DNA of 64,000 nucleotides from Meandrina meandrites (lineage: Eukaryota; Cnidaria; Anthozoa; Scleractinia; Meandrinidae): positions 19,554,015 through 19,618,014 of the forward strand of contig OY855913.1 in the NCBI GenBank assembly GCA_963693305.1. Direction: 5' to 3'. Position numbers and translations under genes: made by a program. Below are positions 10,578 to 21,591 of the stretch, one piece after another (the first letter of the stretch is position 1; each line of letters begins with the position of its first letter). The notes under the pieces were generated by a model that saw only the letters and a list, made by a program, of their open reading frames with translations, made no database searches and had not been told where the DNA came from.

Positions 10578-13100
10578 TCATGTAAACTCTGGATGTCCCT
10601 TCATAACTAGTGCCAGGTCGCAAGCGGAGCTTTTGGCGTCATACGCGTCATGTCTGACGTGAGTGAGGACTGGGGTCAAGTCCTGTTGACACCACCTAAA
10701 GAATAACACCGCTCCTAAGCATCTTTCTTGTTTAGTTTGAACGAACGCAGTAAAGGGCTTGAGGTTTATAAGCACTGCTATTGTGAGACTGTCTGTCTGA
10801 CTGACTGACTGACTGACTGACTGACTGACTGACTGACTGACTGACTGACTGACTGACTGACTGACTGACTGACTGACTGACTGAGTTAAGAGATAAGCTT
10901 TGGACGAGAGGAAAGTTTTCTTTAACTCTCATCGCCTGTCATCATTACGCGGTCAAACAAGCTAAGAGTACTGGAGATTTTACATAATCTGCCTGTAAAA
11001 CAAGCGGAACCTACCGTTCACACTCATTAAAATTTGAAAAGGATGAAATTTGACGAGAGCTCATGACAGTAGATTATAGCGTGAATGATAGCGAGAATTT
11101 GAACTCCTGTTCTTTGCGTTACCTGAGGTTAGGGACGGACCATTATTTTTCTGGAGGGGGGGGGGGGGGATGAAAAATCTCTCTCTGCAAACTTTTTTTT
11201 TTTATCTATGCACCTCTACAAACAATTTTTTTCTAACAACACCTTCCTGCAAACAATTTTTTTTTCGATCTTTTTTAACCACGATCTGACACAAAAAGGA
11301 GGTTCGCTTTTGCTGCCATCAATCATTATTTAATTCAATATTTTATGGTGGCGACCAATAAACACCTCTGAACCCATCTTTTTCGTTTTCTGAGACGTAC
11401 ACTACGAAGATTGGCGGCAGTAATTTTTTTTTTAATTTTTTTAATTTTTTAACAAAGACTAGTGAGCAGCACAAGGAAGCGCTAATCGTATGCTCCCCAA
11501 AATATAACAACACGCAATAACATATGTATTAAGGCGTTTTTTGTAACGTTCGTTCACAGCACATTTTAGTTATTATTCACTTCCATGGGAAGTTGTAGCT
11601 AGGCACGCGAATGTGCTATATATGCTGTTCTTTGCTAGTTGTATTCATTCCCTGAAGAAGTCTCAGTTAGCGACGAAACGCGTCGGAAATAAACGACAAG
11701 CTTACAACTACAAGAAGTCTTTCCTTGTGCTGCTCACTAGTCTTCGTTAAAAAATTAAAAAATTAAAAAAAGTTTGCCTGACTTCTATGCAAACTATTTT
11801 TTTAATACATATGATGTTTGCAAACAATTTATTTGGTCTTTTTAGGCCCTGCAAACAATTTTTTCAATATTTTTCATTCCCCCCCCTCCAGAAAAATAAT
11901 GGTTCGTCCCTTAAGGTGGCTCTCCTTTCAGTCCTTGACATTTTAATACTGACAACGAACGTTCAGGGTAAATCTGTTTTAAGTATTTATCACTAAACGG
12001 ACTCTGATGCGCATTTACCCACAATTGAATGCCATAGCTGTTAAACGCACAGAATTATGACAATTTGAGGCTAGTAACAACAAAAAGACAATTTGACCAT
12101 TTTTTTTAGAACTACTTCATAAAGTTAACGTGGCTATGAGCCCGTACATCTGAGTACAGCACATGAAAGCTAACCTTTTGCTTTTCTATATAAAACTGGC
12201 GCATGTTTACTATTGTCTGCAATATGTGTCTATAAGCGGAAAGAAACTAATATGGCGTTACCCTACCTTTTGGCAGCCGCAATGTCCTGTTCTTCGGTCT
12301 CTTCCCAAGCTGCATGCTCTATTAACAAAGACGCTGACAAAAAGAGAAGGAATTGGTTCAGATGAGTTAAGTATTGTCAACAAATGCGAGTATCGGGTGA
12401 AGGCAGAATAACAACACAAGTACAATGGCCATAGCTTAAACTAGGACCTCTGGATACGACAAGCAAACTTATAGTCTCAAGAAATCGCGATATAAGGTTT
12501 GCCATACCTATGTAAATCCTTGCTAAGCTAAACGCCAGGTCGCGCGCAGGAAGCGAATCAGAGAGGAGCTCGTAGTTTTGTGGAGACAGCAAGGTATTCA
12601 TGGAAGACTGAACTTGTTCTGACAGCATCTTCAGGGTGGGGTGGGACGAAGAGGCTTTTGACAGCTTGTCGGAGACGCTAGCGTGAAAGGCCTTCAGTAC
12701 CTGAGTTAAAACAAGAAAGATATGGATTATATAAATGAAAGCACATAAGAACTAGATGTTTGTTTATGTCGAGCCAGATGACTACACAACCAATCAGAGC
12801 GCGTGTTAAAATATAACCAGTGATGGGCGCGGGACAACGTTACCAGTGGAAAGCGCGGGAATACAAGAGGCGGGTGGCAAGCGTGGGAAAAGACGCGTGC
12901 GCGATCGATTACAAAGCCAATTAATTATACAGCACAAAAAAAAATGAAAAACCACAACAAACACGTCAAATGTACTACTGATGCTCACAGAAATACATTT
13001 TCAGGTTTTAAGTGCAATTTACCTGTCCTTGACTTTTAAACACGGACCTCAGTACATCTAACGATAGAACATTCGTGGCTCCTTCCCAGATGGGCAAAAC
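10578..13100 (-). CDS. 3' exons of an AidB/ACDH-11-like acyl-CoA dehydrogenase (copy 2)
   Basis: Minus-strand exons at 13023-13100, 12508-12700, about 12268-12334 and 10578-10695, with GT/AG junctions and the same phases as copy 1. This copy includes the true end: the last exon runs from [13 protein letters not shown] to HPEF-T and a TGA at 10578-10580. Together they encode about 150 C-terminal residues with no stop or frameshift. Differences from copy 1 are few (for example WEGATNV for WEGTTNV). The intron between the last two exons has gained a MITE (11132-11910) and carries the GACT array. No catalytic upstream exons are seen before the BTB gene at 15156. It is either a 3' gene fragment or the tail of a gene whose 5' part is not in this window. 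Confidence 0.62.
10786..10884. repeat. (GACT)n microsatellite, copy 2
   Basis: Paralog of the array at 148-217, expanded and beginning with two variant GTCT units. It produces a spurious SVSQ-repeat reading frame on the minus strand. Confidence 0.95.
11132..11910. mobile_element. Harbinger-like MITE with TTA target duplication
   Basis: A 779-bp insertion with inverted ends of about 30 bp (GGGACGGACCATTATTTTTC at the left; the right end differs at one base), each running into a G/C homopolymer. TTA is duplicated at 11129-11131 and 11911-11913. The paralogous empty site is intact at 445-450, where GAGGTTAAGGTGG is uninterrupted. A 3-bp TTA/TAA duplication is the hallmark of PIF/Harbinger elements. 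No transposase frame is present. A second inverted repeat is nested inside. Confidence 0.83.
11422..11772. mobile_element. Nested inverted-repeat element inside the Harbinger-like MITE
   Basis: About 350 bp bounded by inverted arms: an A/T-rich outer part, then ACTAGTGAGCAGCACAAGGA on the left and its complement on the right (near 11720-11742). It interrupts the outer MITE, so it inserted later or was captured. The class is unknown and no coding region is seen. Confidence 0.55.
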
Positions 13101-13371
13101 CTTAAAAACAAACAAAATAACTTACAAACAAACAAAATAACTTACAAACAAACAAAATAACTTACAGATTAACAGAAATAAGTGTGTAGCGTCTCTGGAC
13201 AAGTAAAACCCAGGAGGAATTGGTGTATCGGCAGTTTTGCCTACCCAGCACCGCACTGAATGGCATAAAAAAAAAACATTAAAAATTCAGCGCAGTTCCT
13301 ATCCTATATCTATATCACTTGTATACATACCGCGAATTCACTATCTAAATTACCCCGACCTGCTCTCATCT

Positions 13372-13445
13372 GGCCTCGTAGCTCAGTCGGTAGAGCGTCG
13401 GTAGAGCTAATTCGGAGGTCGTGGGTTCAAATCCCACCGGGGTCA
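13372..13445 (+). mobile_element. tRNA-derived SINE head
   Basis: A 74-nt tRNA-like sequence with a 7-bp acceptor stem (GGCCTCG with CGGGGTC), a normal D stem and T stem, a perfect A box (TAGCTCAGTCGG, 13379-13390) and a perfect B box (GGTTCAAATCC, 13424-13434), the internal Pol III promoter. The anticodon arm cannot form: the 11 bases GTCGGTAGAGC are duplicated in tandem at 13386-13407 and displace it. A CCA end is absent and the sequence continues into a tail (AAGATTTTCTTCGCCCC). This is a SINE relic rather than a working tRNA gene. Confidence 0.75.
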
Positions 13446-14787
13446 AGATTTTCTTCGCCCCGTGGGATCACCCCCAAATTACCTTTAACAGGGTAGTAAC
13501 CCAGGGGGATTTGGTGTATCGGCACCGAGGTCGTGGCAGTACAAAAACGACCGAACATTCCCCAGTACGGCCTCGCGCTCGGTTAGTAAGAGGTTAATAC
13601 TGCCGGTTCGTAGGTTAGTAAGTAGTTTATTATATGGCACTCGTTTTAGCTGCAAATTTTGAATCTGCCGGCTTTCGAAAACGAAAAAAAAATATACACG
13701 ACTTATGACCGTTTCCAGGAAACGGTCCGTATGACAAAATCGCGACCAAGAAAGAACCAATTACAACGCTCGGATTTACCTCTAGACTGCCTTACCATAA
13801 AAAAATGCCTAGTACGGGTACTCAATCACATAAAAAATATTTATAAGTGAAACTCTCAGTTGATTTGAAAAAGTTAAATAAGCCGCCATAGCGAATTTGG
13901 AAAACTCAAAACGCCAGCTTATGAAAATTCGTTATGGCTGTTTATTTACATTTGATAACAAACTCAAGCTGGTAATGAACTAACTATAATTATCAACTGC
14001 CCCTAAGAAAAGTACATTTAAATCACACAAAACCTTACAATAATGGAAATGGATTACAAAAGTAGGCAGCAACACAAGAAAACGTGCGGCTTATGTTTAC
14101 AGTTTTGGAAAATTTGTATACTATTTTGTTACAGTTCACTGAGGTTATGACGTCTTCATCCACAATTTGGGGGTCCCCCACTACCTCTCGGAACGAGTTA
14201 TTTCATTGGTTCTTAAAACAATAGATAACAGGTCATAACAATGCCCCTAGCCCTGAATAACAATAGAGGTAGTGTTTACAGAGGGCGAATGAAAATAGAG
14301 GTTCTAGAGAGGTAGTGCCTTTACTGACAATTTGAGTATATATAACCTTACATTACAATTTTGAAAAGCTGCCAAGAAGGCCAAGATCAAACGAACCGAA
14401 ATTGGGAAGGAAAAAATAAAAACCAATAACGACAAGAGAAAACTTAAAAACGTTGCATGATTTTTAGGAATACAAAAAAACGACAAGGAGGAACTCAAAC
14501 TGAATCAATACACAACATGAAATTAAAGGCGAAATTGTGCGAAAAAAAATGTAACGAAATGATTGCGTGACTAAAAATACATGCGTGACAACAGAAACAA
14601 ATTTGAATGCGGCAAGGTATGTAAGAATCATAGAAGCAATTGCAGTTATACGACGACTGAAAACTTAAAATTGGAGTTTAGGTATAGCACACTGTACACT
14701 GAATAGTTTAAATATGCCAAGTTATCACCAGTTTCTCTTCCCAGTTACCGACACTTCATTTTTCGATTTGAAAAATTCCGGATTAAC

Positions 14788-14807
14788 CACGCTCTGAGGA
14801 ACAATTT
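14788..14807 (+). promoter_or_regulatory. Shared distal upstream motif (CCTGAGG-type)
   Basis: CACGCTCTGAGGAACAATTT here resembles CACGCCCTGAGGCACAATTG at 18133, a copy at 46300 and one at 57946, each upstream of a BTB locus. The function is unknown; a regulatory role is inferred only from conservation amid diverged DNA. Confidence 0.35.
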
Positions 14808-14987
14808 AAGCAACAGTGTCACCTGCAGGGTCCGCTTTAACTAAACAATCGTTTCCCGCACAACTGCATCGCTCTTACTGCTCTTACTCTAACAGCACGT
14901 TGTTTATGTGCGTGAATTCAATTTTAAACCAAAAAAGAAGAAGGTAGTTTTTTTTTCTATTCCTTTATCGATTTTCCATATCCCGCG

Positions 14988-15042
14988 GTCACGCTCAATG
15001 GAGAGTGTAATGAATTCCTGCTAGGTAATATTATATTCAAGT
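14988..15042 (+). promoter_or_regulatory. Promoter-like block upstream of BTB gene 2
   Basis: Near-copy of 3678-3730, here with a TATA-like stretch (ATATTATATTCAA, about 15028-15040) some 120 bp before the ATG at 15156. Confidence 0.55.
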
Positions 15043-15155
15043 TTTCCTTTTAACTACCGCAGGCTCAAGTTGCCACCCAACTTTCCACGAAATCACACAG
15101 CGTAAGAAACTGAAACTTTCCTGACTGATAGTACGCCGATTTAAGTACAGAAGCC

Positions 15156-16490
15156 ATGTCTGTCGTCGAGAAAAACTGGCAAACAACAAGACCCACCATC
15201 AGAGAAAGAAGCAAGTTTATGTTCAACAAAGATCTCTTCAGCGATGTGAAGTTTGTCGTTCGTAAGACTGATGGCGAAAGCGATAGTAAACAAGTGATTC
15301 CTGCTCACAAGTTCGTGCTGTCGATTAGCAGTCCTGTGTTTGAAGCCATGTTTTACGGTGAACTGGCAGAGACTAGAGACTCCATTGACCTGCCTGACTG
15401 TGAGTACGAAAGTCTGTTGGAGTTGTTTCGTTACATGTACAGCGATGAAGTGAACTTGAGTGGAAGTAATGTGATGGAAGTGTTGTATTTGGCAAATAAA
15501 TACATAGTGCCTTCACTTGTTAATGAATGTACAGAATATCTGCAAAACAATTTAGATCCATCGAATGTTTTCAGCATCCTGCCATCTGCTCAGAAGTATG
15601 AAGAGAAAAACCTGGCGGATCGATGCTGGGAAATGGTCGATAAACGGACAGAAGAGGCTGTGAAATCTGATGGATTTTCGACAGTTGAGAGGTCCTTACT
15701 TGAAGCAGTAGTCATAAGAGACACTCTGACGATTGAAGAGATAGAGCTGTTTAAAGCTGTTGACTTGTGGGCAACAAAGGAATGTGAGAGGCAAGGTTTA
15801 GCGGCAGAAGGAAAAGTGAAAAGAAGTATTCTCGGAGAACAAATAATCAAAGGAATACGTTTCCCAACAATGAAACTGGAAGATTTCTCCAGTGCGGTGT
15901 TAGACAGCGACATTTTAACAAAAAAAGAAATTGTCAGTATGTTCAAATGTTTCGGTTCGGCGTTGAGTTCTCCAGTGGGATTTCCAGAAACAGAAAGACG
16001 TGGCTTTCAATTTGATGGTGACATTCAGCAATGCTGTAGATTTGGCTCATTTGGTGCAACAGGATGGCATTGTGGAGGCTCTGTAGATGCCATCAGTCTT
16101 TCTGTGGACAAAGATATTGTGCTTCACGGAGTGTGCCTGTTTGGCAGTAAGGAGAATACTTACTCTGTAGAATTAGATGTAATGGACTCCAACAGTAAAT
16201 CGATTTTTGTGTCTAAAACTGAAACAATTCGTTCAGAGCTATTACAGGGAAAGAATTTTAGCTATAGTGGTTATAAAGTGATGTTTGACAAAAAGAAAAT
16301 CATTTTAAAGAAAAACACAAAGTACGACATAAGGGCTAAAATATTAGGCTCTTCTTCGATGCATGGACAAAACGGTGTCAGTTCTGTGCAGTGTTCTGGA
16401 GCAACATTCACATTTATGAATAGCGAATACTCAAAGAATGGAACGGGCGTAACTAGCGGTCAATTTCCAGAATTGCTCTTTTCTCTTTAA
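15156..16490 (+). CDS. BTB-BACK-PHR protein 2
   Basis: Intact 444-residue intronless frame. The N-terminal two thirds is nearly the same as protein 1 (BTB about 27-130 with PAHKFVLSISS, CUL3-type LAE motif, BACK with AVDLWATKE). From about residue 285 the PHR domain departs strongly: RFGSFGATGWHCGG, SVDKDIVLHGV, and the closing NGTGVTSGQFPELLF. Its PHR is closest to those at 23149 and in the pseudogene at 29553, and its 3' flank also matches 23149's, so these three form a subgroup. The start is the ATG after the shared leader. Predicted CUL3 adaptor; substrate unknown. Confidence 0.93.
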   Translation: MSVVEKNWQTTRPTIRERSKFMFNKDLFSDVKFVVRKTDGESDSKQVIPAHKFVLSISSPVFEAMFYGELAETRDSIDLPDCEYESLLELFRYMYSDEVNLSGSNVMEVLYLANKYIVPSLVNECTEYLQNNLDPSNVFSILPSAQKYEEKNLADRCWEMVDKRTEEAVKSDGFSTVERSLLEAVVIRDTLTIEEIELFKAVDLWATKECERQGLAAEGKVKRSILGEQIIKGIRFPTMKLEDFSSAVLDSDILTKKEIVSMFKCFGSALSSPVGFPETERRGFQFDGDIQQCCRFGSFGATGWHCGGSVDAISLSVDKDIVLHGVCLFGSKENTYSVELDVMDSNSKSIFVSKTETIRSELLQGKNFSYSGYKVMFDKKKIILKKNTKYDIRAKILGSSSMHGQNGVSSVQCSGATFTFMNSEYSKNGTGVTSGQFPELLFSL

Positions 16491-17300
16491 ACAAATATCG
16501 AACATTTCATTTATTTATCGCAGATTTGATTAAATACCAGGTGAGGATGCTGCTTTGGACAAACTTTCGAGTCTGTAGAATAAGAATATTGAATATAAGG
16601 AAAATAACGGCTGGTTACAATGAAATAGTTTTTATGCGACGTACCCTTTGAGGGGGAGATTTGTGTTTCAGTTTCTTGGAGAAGATCATTGATTAACACA
16701 CAATTTCTCTTTACAATAACAGGAAGGTGACGAGAATAATCAAATGGGGAATAAAATAACTTCATGTATGTACAAACAAGTTGTCCAGGCTAGCATTAAA
16801 CACAAATATGTATGGCAGTAAGCCACTTGGAACATTGTAACATAGGAAACTGCAGTGGTTTTTTTTAGACAAATAAAAGTTCTAATGTAAAAGATTGCTT
16901 TTCAATAAAATTATATCGATGAAAGCTGTGTTGAAGAAAGTTACATTATAAGATGAACGTGCCCTGGCCATTCTACCTTCCAGTTGTAGGTCAACAATCA
17001 AAGCCGTAACAACTGACAAACAACTTGGGTATTTTCTATGACAATTTCTTATAAAATGTGCTTCATTTTTCCCGTAAGAATAATCTTGTTAGAACATCAG
17101 TAAGTTGTCATATAAATTTTGGTCACTGCATGAGATTTTGAAACACGCTCAGTTTTCAGGACGTTAGACTCCTCAACGTGAGAGCCTCTCACGATACCGG
17201 GTATCGCCCATTTTACAGCAGAAATTCTTATTTAAAAGTTGAGAATACCGAAGTTTAGTTTGCATTCAAATTATTCATATTCCTATAAATAAACGCCGGA
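16491..17300. repeat. 3' flank of BTB gene 2, duplicated after gene 4
   Basis: AT-rich non-coding DNA that aligns with about 24545-25260 downstream of the BTB gene at 23149, showing that the gene and its 3' flank were copied together. No gene seen. Confidence 0.75.
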
Positions 17301-17307
17301 AAACTTA

Positions 17308-17730
17308 ACGACTGAGTCGGAGTCGGAGCCGGAGTCGTAAGAGAGCTTACGACATAGTTAAAATCAAAACTCGGACTCGTAATCGGAGTCATAAGCTGGG
17401 TCATAACCGCGACGGAATCGAAGTCGGAAGAATAAGATCGTTTCCGTTTTCATCCGATTCCGCTTATGACTTCGTCGCTTATGATCCAGTGAAAACCAGA
17501 TTGTTGGAGTCGGAGGCAGAAGCGGAAGAACAAACCAATCACAATGCTAGCTCTCAGGCCCTCCGAGTGCTTACTTTCTGCTTGCGACTCCGACAATCTA
17601 GTTTTCACTAGATCATAAGTGACAGAGTCAAGCGGAATCGGAACTCTGCTTACGACTTACTCGTCGGTTTGATTTTCACTAGATCGTAACACTCTGCGCT
17701 TCCGATTACGACTCCGACTACGTCGCTAGG
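17308..17730. mobile_element. Fold-back repeat rich in GAGTCGGA motifs
   Basis: An imperfect palindrome centred near 17540: AGTGAAAACCAGATTGT at 17489 pairs with ACAATCTAGTTTTCACT at 17593, and GAGTCGGAGTCGGAGCCG on the left has CGACTCCGACTACG-type complements at the right. The outer arms are made of degenerate GAGTCGGA/TTACGACT units. It has no coding content and no clear target duplication. Probably a non-autonomous fold-back element. Confidence 0.55.
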
Positions 17731-17999
17731 AAAAAACAACCTTTAGGAACATTCAGTACATTGTGCTAAAATCCAGTGGCTCTACACTGGTCAGTTTTCA
17801 TAAAATCGCGATTATAATCCTGCTGTCTTCACATAGACTATGAATTTCGTTAACGCAATCGGCTTCGCTTCGTGGATCCACAGCTACTGTAACAGTGTTA
17901 TGACGCAAGTCATTGTCAAAAACAGGAAAGACGCATAAAAAAAACTGACGTGAATTTGTTAATTCCTCTCTATTTTGCTTTGGGTTGATTGACAACATT

Positions 18000-18152
18000 T
18001 CATGTCACGTAAACTGAGTGGGTAATGATTTCCTGCTGTGTAATTTTATGTTTACATGCCAAAGCAGTTGCGAAGGTAAATCCGGTCACCCACGAAGGTT
18101 ACTTTTATCCCACATAAACAGTGCAAATTAATCACGCCCTGAGGCACAATTG
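18000..18152 (+). promoter_or_regulatory. Orphan copy of the BTB upstream modules
   Basis: A relative of the proximal promoter block (TGAGTGGGTAATGATTTCCTGC, about 18017-18038) followed by the CCTGAGG motif (18133-18152). No BTB gene follows directly; the order of the two modules is reversed relative to 14788-15042 and 46300-46550. It may be the remains of a locus lost by rearrangement. Confidence 0.4.
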
Positions 18153-19166
18153 ATAACTCTTGCACATCAGTGCACTATTTCCCCAAAACAAATGTTTCTC
18201 ACATTTTATAGTTCTACCAAGACATCCCTTGTGTGTGAAATTTTGAGCAAGAATAGTGAAAAGAAATTTATAAATCTATTTTCACGATAATTCTCAAATA
18301 TTGCGTGCTCATTAGCTAATTTTCATGCTATATATAGCCAGTATGGACTCGTAGATGGCCCATAGATGACGCCATCTCGTGCGAATTCCTCAAACTGTTT
18401 GACTGTTTGTCTACGGCGTTTTTGGCGTTGCTACTATTCGATATAACCGAAAAATGGCCACCGTATCGCCGCTATTTATTTTCGCGGGAAAATATTTTCA
18501 TATTCTAACTTTACAAGGCAATATTTCAAAATAATATCGAACAAAACTGGAAAACAAAACTTTAAACAGGTTAATACCAACAAGGTCAGCATTTACGATT
18601 GGTCTTTTCTCTGCTGTATAGAAATTCAGAGAAAGATCAAGAGAACCTGAATACGGAAGGAAAAAGGAAAAATATTTGGACACACAATAGTAATGTAAAC
18701 CAACATCAGGTTATAATTTGCACTAGCAGGGTATAAAATTTCGTGTCGTTAATTTTCGCTCGCGAAATTTTTGCAAGTTACAATATCAAAACGTCGTTTG
18801 AGATGACTTTTCATTGAGATTGGATTCAAAGTAAAATTTAAAATGACGCTTTAATTGTTGTAAACAGATTTTTAGCTTATTTCTTAGTTAGTAAAAGTAA
18901 ACAACTGGGATGCCAGTAATTGTGTTTAACCCAATTAAGTTTTTTTTAAAAAGTACTGATGTGAATGGACGGAACTCTTGTCGATCGTCTCAGGAATCAA
19001 AACCTACTTGACTATGTTATGACGCAAATTATTGCGGCCATAAAAACAAACCGACATCAATTTCCTAATTCTACTCTATTTTGGTTGTTTTGACACTTCA
19101 CATTTCCGGGTCAAGTAAATTGGGTGGATAATAAAAGTATTTTAAAAGAAACTGAAGCATTCGTGC

Positions 19167-20132
19167 GTGAGATCCCACCACCTACGCAGGCTATCTGTAT
19201 CGTTCACAAACACTCCAAATAAAGCACGCAAGTTTGAAGAGGAAAAGCTGGTGGATCGATGCTGGGAAGTGGTCGATAAACATACAGAAGAGGCTGTGAA
19301 ATCAGATGGATTTGCGACAGTTAAGAGGTTCTTACTTGAAGCAGTAGTCGTAAGAGACACTCTGACGATTGAAGAGATAGAGCTGTTTAAAGCTGTTGAT
19401 TTGTGGGCAACAAAGGAATGTGAAAGGCAAGGTTTGGCGGCAGATGGTGCGATAAAAAGAAGTATTCTCAGAGAAGAAGTGATTAAAAGAATACGCTTTC
19501 CAACAATGAAGCAAGAAGATTTCTGTTGTGTGGTGCTGGACAGTGATATTTTAGCAAAAGGAGAAATCGTCAGTATTATTAAACATCTGAATTCAGTCGC
19601 GAGTTCTCCGGTGGGATTTCCAAAAACGAAAAGATCCGGTTCTGATCTTGATATTAAGCGATTTTGTAGATTTAACTCGTTGTCAGGTAGTGGTTGCAAA
19701 TATAGTGCCTCACGAGGTAAAGATGTTATCTCTTTTTTTGTAGACAAAGACACCGTGTTACTCGGAGTGCGGTTATTTGGTAGTGAAGATAATATTTATT
19801 TGGTAGAATTGAAGGTTAAGGATGTCATAAGCAACACAATTTTGGCGTCTAAAACTGGTCAATTTTTCTTAGAGCTTTTACAAGGCGACAAATTTAAGTA
19901 TTGTGGTTTTGAAGTCTTGTTTGACAAAGAACCAGTCCTTTTACAGAAAAACAGTATCGAAGCTAAAATAACTGGCCCTGATTCAGCATGTGGAAGCAAC
20001 GGTGATCGCACTGTTATATGTTCACGCGTAACATTTACATTTACGAATAGTTTCTTCTCAAGCAATGCAACAACCTTTCAACAGGATCAATTTCCCGAAT
20101 TGATGTTTTCCCCGGCTTTATATACATATTAA
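19167..20132 (+). CDS. BACK-PHR protein lacking BTB (deletion derivative)
   Basis: A 321-residue frame that begins in upstream non-coding sequence and enters the family at the BTB/BACK linker (KFEEEKLVDRCWEVVDK). BACK spans about 30-125 and PHR about 175-315 (SVS-type strand replaced by ISFFVDKDTVLLGV; end FQQDQFPELMF). Compared with 57941-58850, exactly one segment of about 897 bp is missing: the promoter-distal DNA, leader and whole BTB domain. The junction is at 19229/19230, where AAAGCACGC joins AAGTTTGAAGAGG. Without BTB it should not dimerise or bind CUL3 in the usual way. It may be a pseudogene that happens to be open, or a truncated protein; the open frame of nearly 1 kb is notable. 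Confidence 0.6.
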   Translation: MRSHHLRRLSVSFTNTPNKARKFEEEKLVDRCWEVVDKHTEEAVKSDGFATVKRFLLEAVVVRDTLTIEEIELFKAVDLWATKECERQGLAADGAIKRSILREEVIKRIRFPTMKQEDFCCVVLDSDILAKGEIVSIIKHLNSVASSPVGFPKTKRSGSDLDIKRFCRFNSLSGSGCKYSASRGKDVISFFVDKDTVLLGVRLFGSEDNIYLVELKVKDVISNTILASKTGQFFLELLQGDKFKYCGFEVLFDKEPVLLQKNSIEAKITGPDSACGSNGDRTVICSRVTFTFTNSFFSSNATTFQQDQFPELMFSPALYTY

Positions 20133-21205
20133 TTCGGGACAATCAATTTCGCTATTTATCACAGATTCACACATACAAAAAAAAAACGTTTGTTAAATGC
20201 TTGTTTACCCGAAGAACTTAGACCTGGAGTTACTTGAACGAGTTGGTGAATCTGAAGAAAACTGCGACGTTTACAGAAGTAAGGTTTAAAGACTAAAAAT
20301 GTTTTCTATACTTGGGAAACATCAGAAATCGTAAAGAGGAGATGCATGCACAAAAACCGGGAAAAGGAAGGACTTCTGATTGTTTGAGCATAAGCTTTTT
20401 CTTTGGCAATCTCTAACGAAAACATTTTATTGACTTTCTCAGGTTAACCTTCAATTTCCAAGGGTAGTCAGTAGTTAATTTCTCCATACAACATCCATAC
20501 ATTGTCAACCAAACAGACAATGAGAAAGTAGACAATCATCAACTAGGAACCAAATAGTTATACCACATGTACTGTTGCAGTGTTATTGTTGTAAAACAAT
20601 AGTAAAAAACAAAGAAGAAATTGTAAAAACAACTCTCAGCCTGTCGTAGTTTACCTGAATATTAATATAACAATTTGAAGTCTTACATGAAAAGAACGTT
20701 TCTCACTTCAACCACCTTAGAGTTATTAAGACTCTTGTGTACTGAAGTACACTGAGCCTATGTATTTTGTAATATTTTTTGGAAAGATTGTTTGTCTTAT
20801 TGAATAACAATAATAGTAATACGAACTTTTCTACAAATCAAAGTAGGCCGATAGTGTAAGTAATGAATTAAAATGTAAATTAAAAATGTAAGAAATAAAT
20901 TGATACATGTGATTAAGATGCTTCAAAAACACGAGAGGATAGAATTTAGCTTGATGTAAAATTTAACTCTCACAACTAACATTAAAAGTGATCAGAAATA
21001 AGAAAAAGAAAGGAGAAAAAGAACAGAGAAGCAACAAGAAAGGAGACTGCTCTCATGAAGTACCGCTGAGAATGTAGCAGTTTGCTTATCAAAATGGAAC
21101 TACAATAGCAAAGCTTTGTTTGTAAATTGCTTAGTTAATTGCGCAACAACTTATCACTAAAGTTCCCCTGGGCTTATAATCCGAACTTCTAACTACTGCA
21201 GTTAA

Positions 21206-21591
21206 AGGGGCTTTGCAAGGATTTTAACAGATTTTTGAACAGTCAAAATTTATATTTCTGGTGGAGGAAACCAAAAATTAATGGGCCATTTTTATTAACA
21301 ATTGTAATATGTTAAAGCATTGAAACTGTTAACAAGCATCTTTGGCTGCGGATGGCTTGGATGGAAATGGATTGCAACGTGAAAAATTTAGGCTAAACTT
21401 TTCAAGTTGTTTCCGAGCGTCGTCAAAAAAATCAATATTAATAGCTTTAGTTTGTTTTCTATCCGCAAATTAAGGCTATGTCTGCCTTTAGATGTTCAAA
21501 AATAAAAGATTTTTCATGGGTTAAGTTGCCTAACACTAATTTCAAAACAGTTTAGACCAAAAATCTGCGAAATTCCCGTGACGTAGCCACT
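21206..21591. mobile_element. TTAA MITE, family 1, copy 3
   Basis: A 386-bp diverged copy of the element at 2611, with TTAA at 21202-21205 and 21592-21595. Empty sites are visible in the related flanks at about 31914 (CAGTTAAATTATAG) and 39690. The duplicated block at 60752 carries the same insertion, so it predates the block B duplication. Confidence 0.85.

Larger units (their letters stand above)
10640..14575. repeat. Segmental duplication block A, copy 2
   Basis: Second copy of 1-2570. It is longer because of the MITE at 11132-11910 and an insertion at about 13240-13800 containing a tRNA-like SINE. The region 14150-14330 also has extra sequence relative to copy 1. No further gene is seen in 13101-14980. 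Confidence 0.85.

Noticed and set aside
10732..10932. Minus-strand frame with many SVSQ repeats.
   Set aside because: It is a translation of the GACT microsatellite.
13372..13445. Functional tRNA gene.
   Set aside because: No anticodon stem can be formed because of an 11-bp duplication, and the sequence continues into a SINE-like tail.
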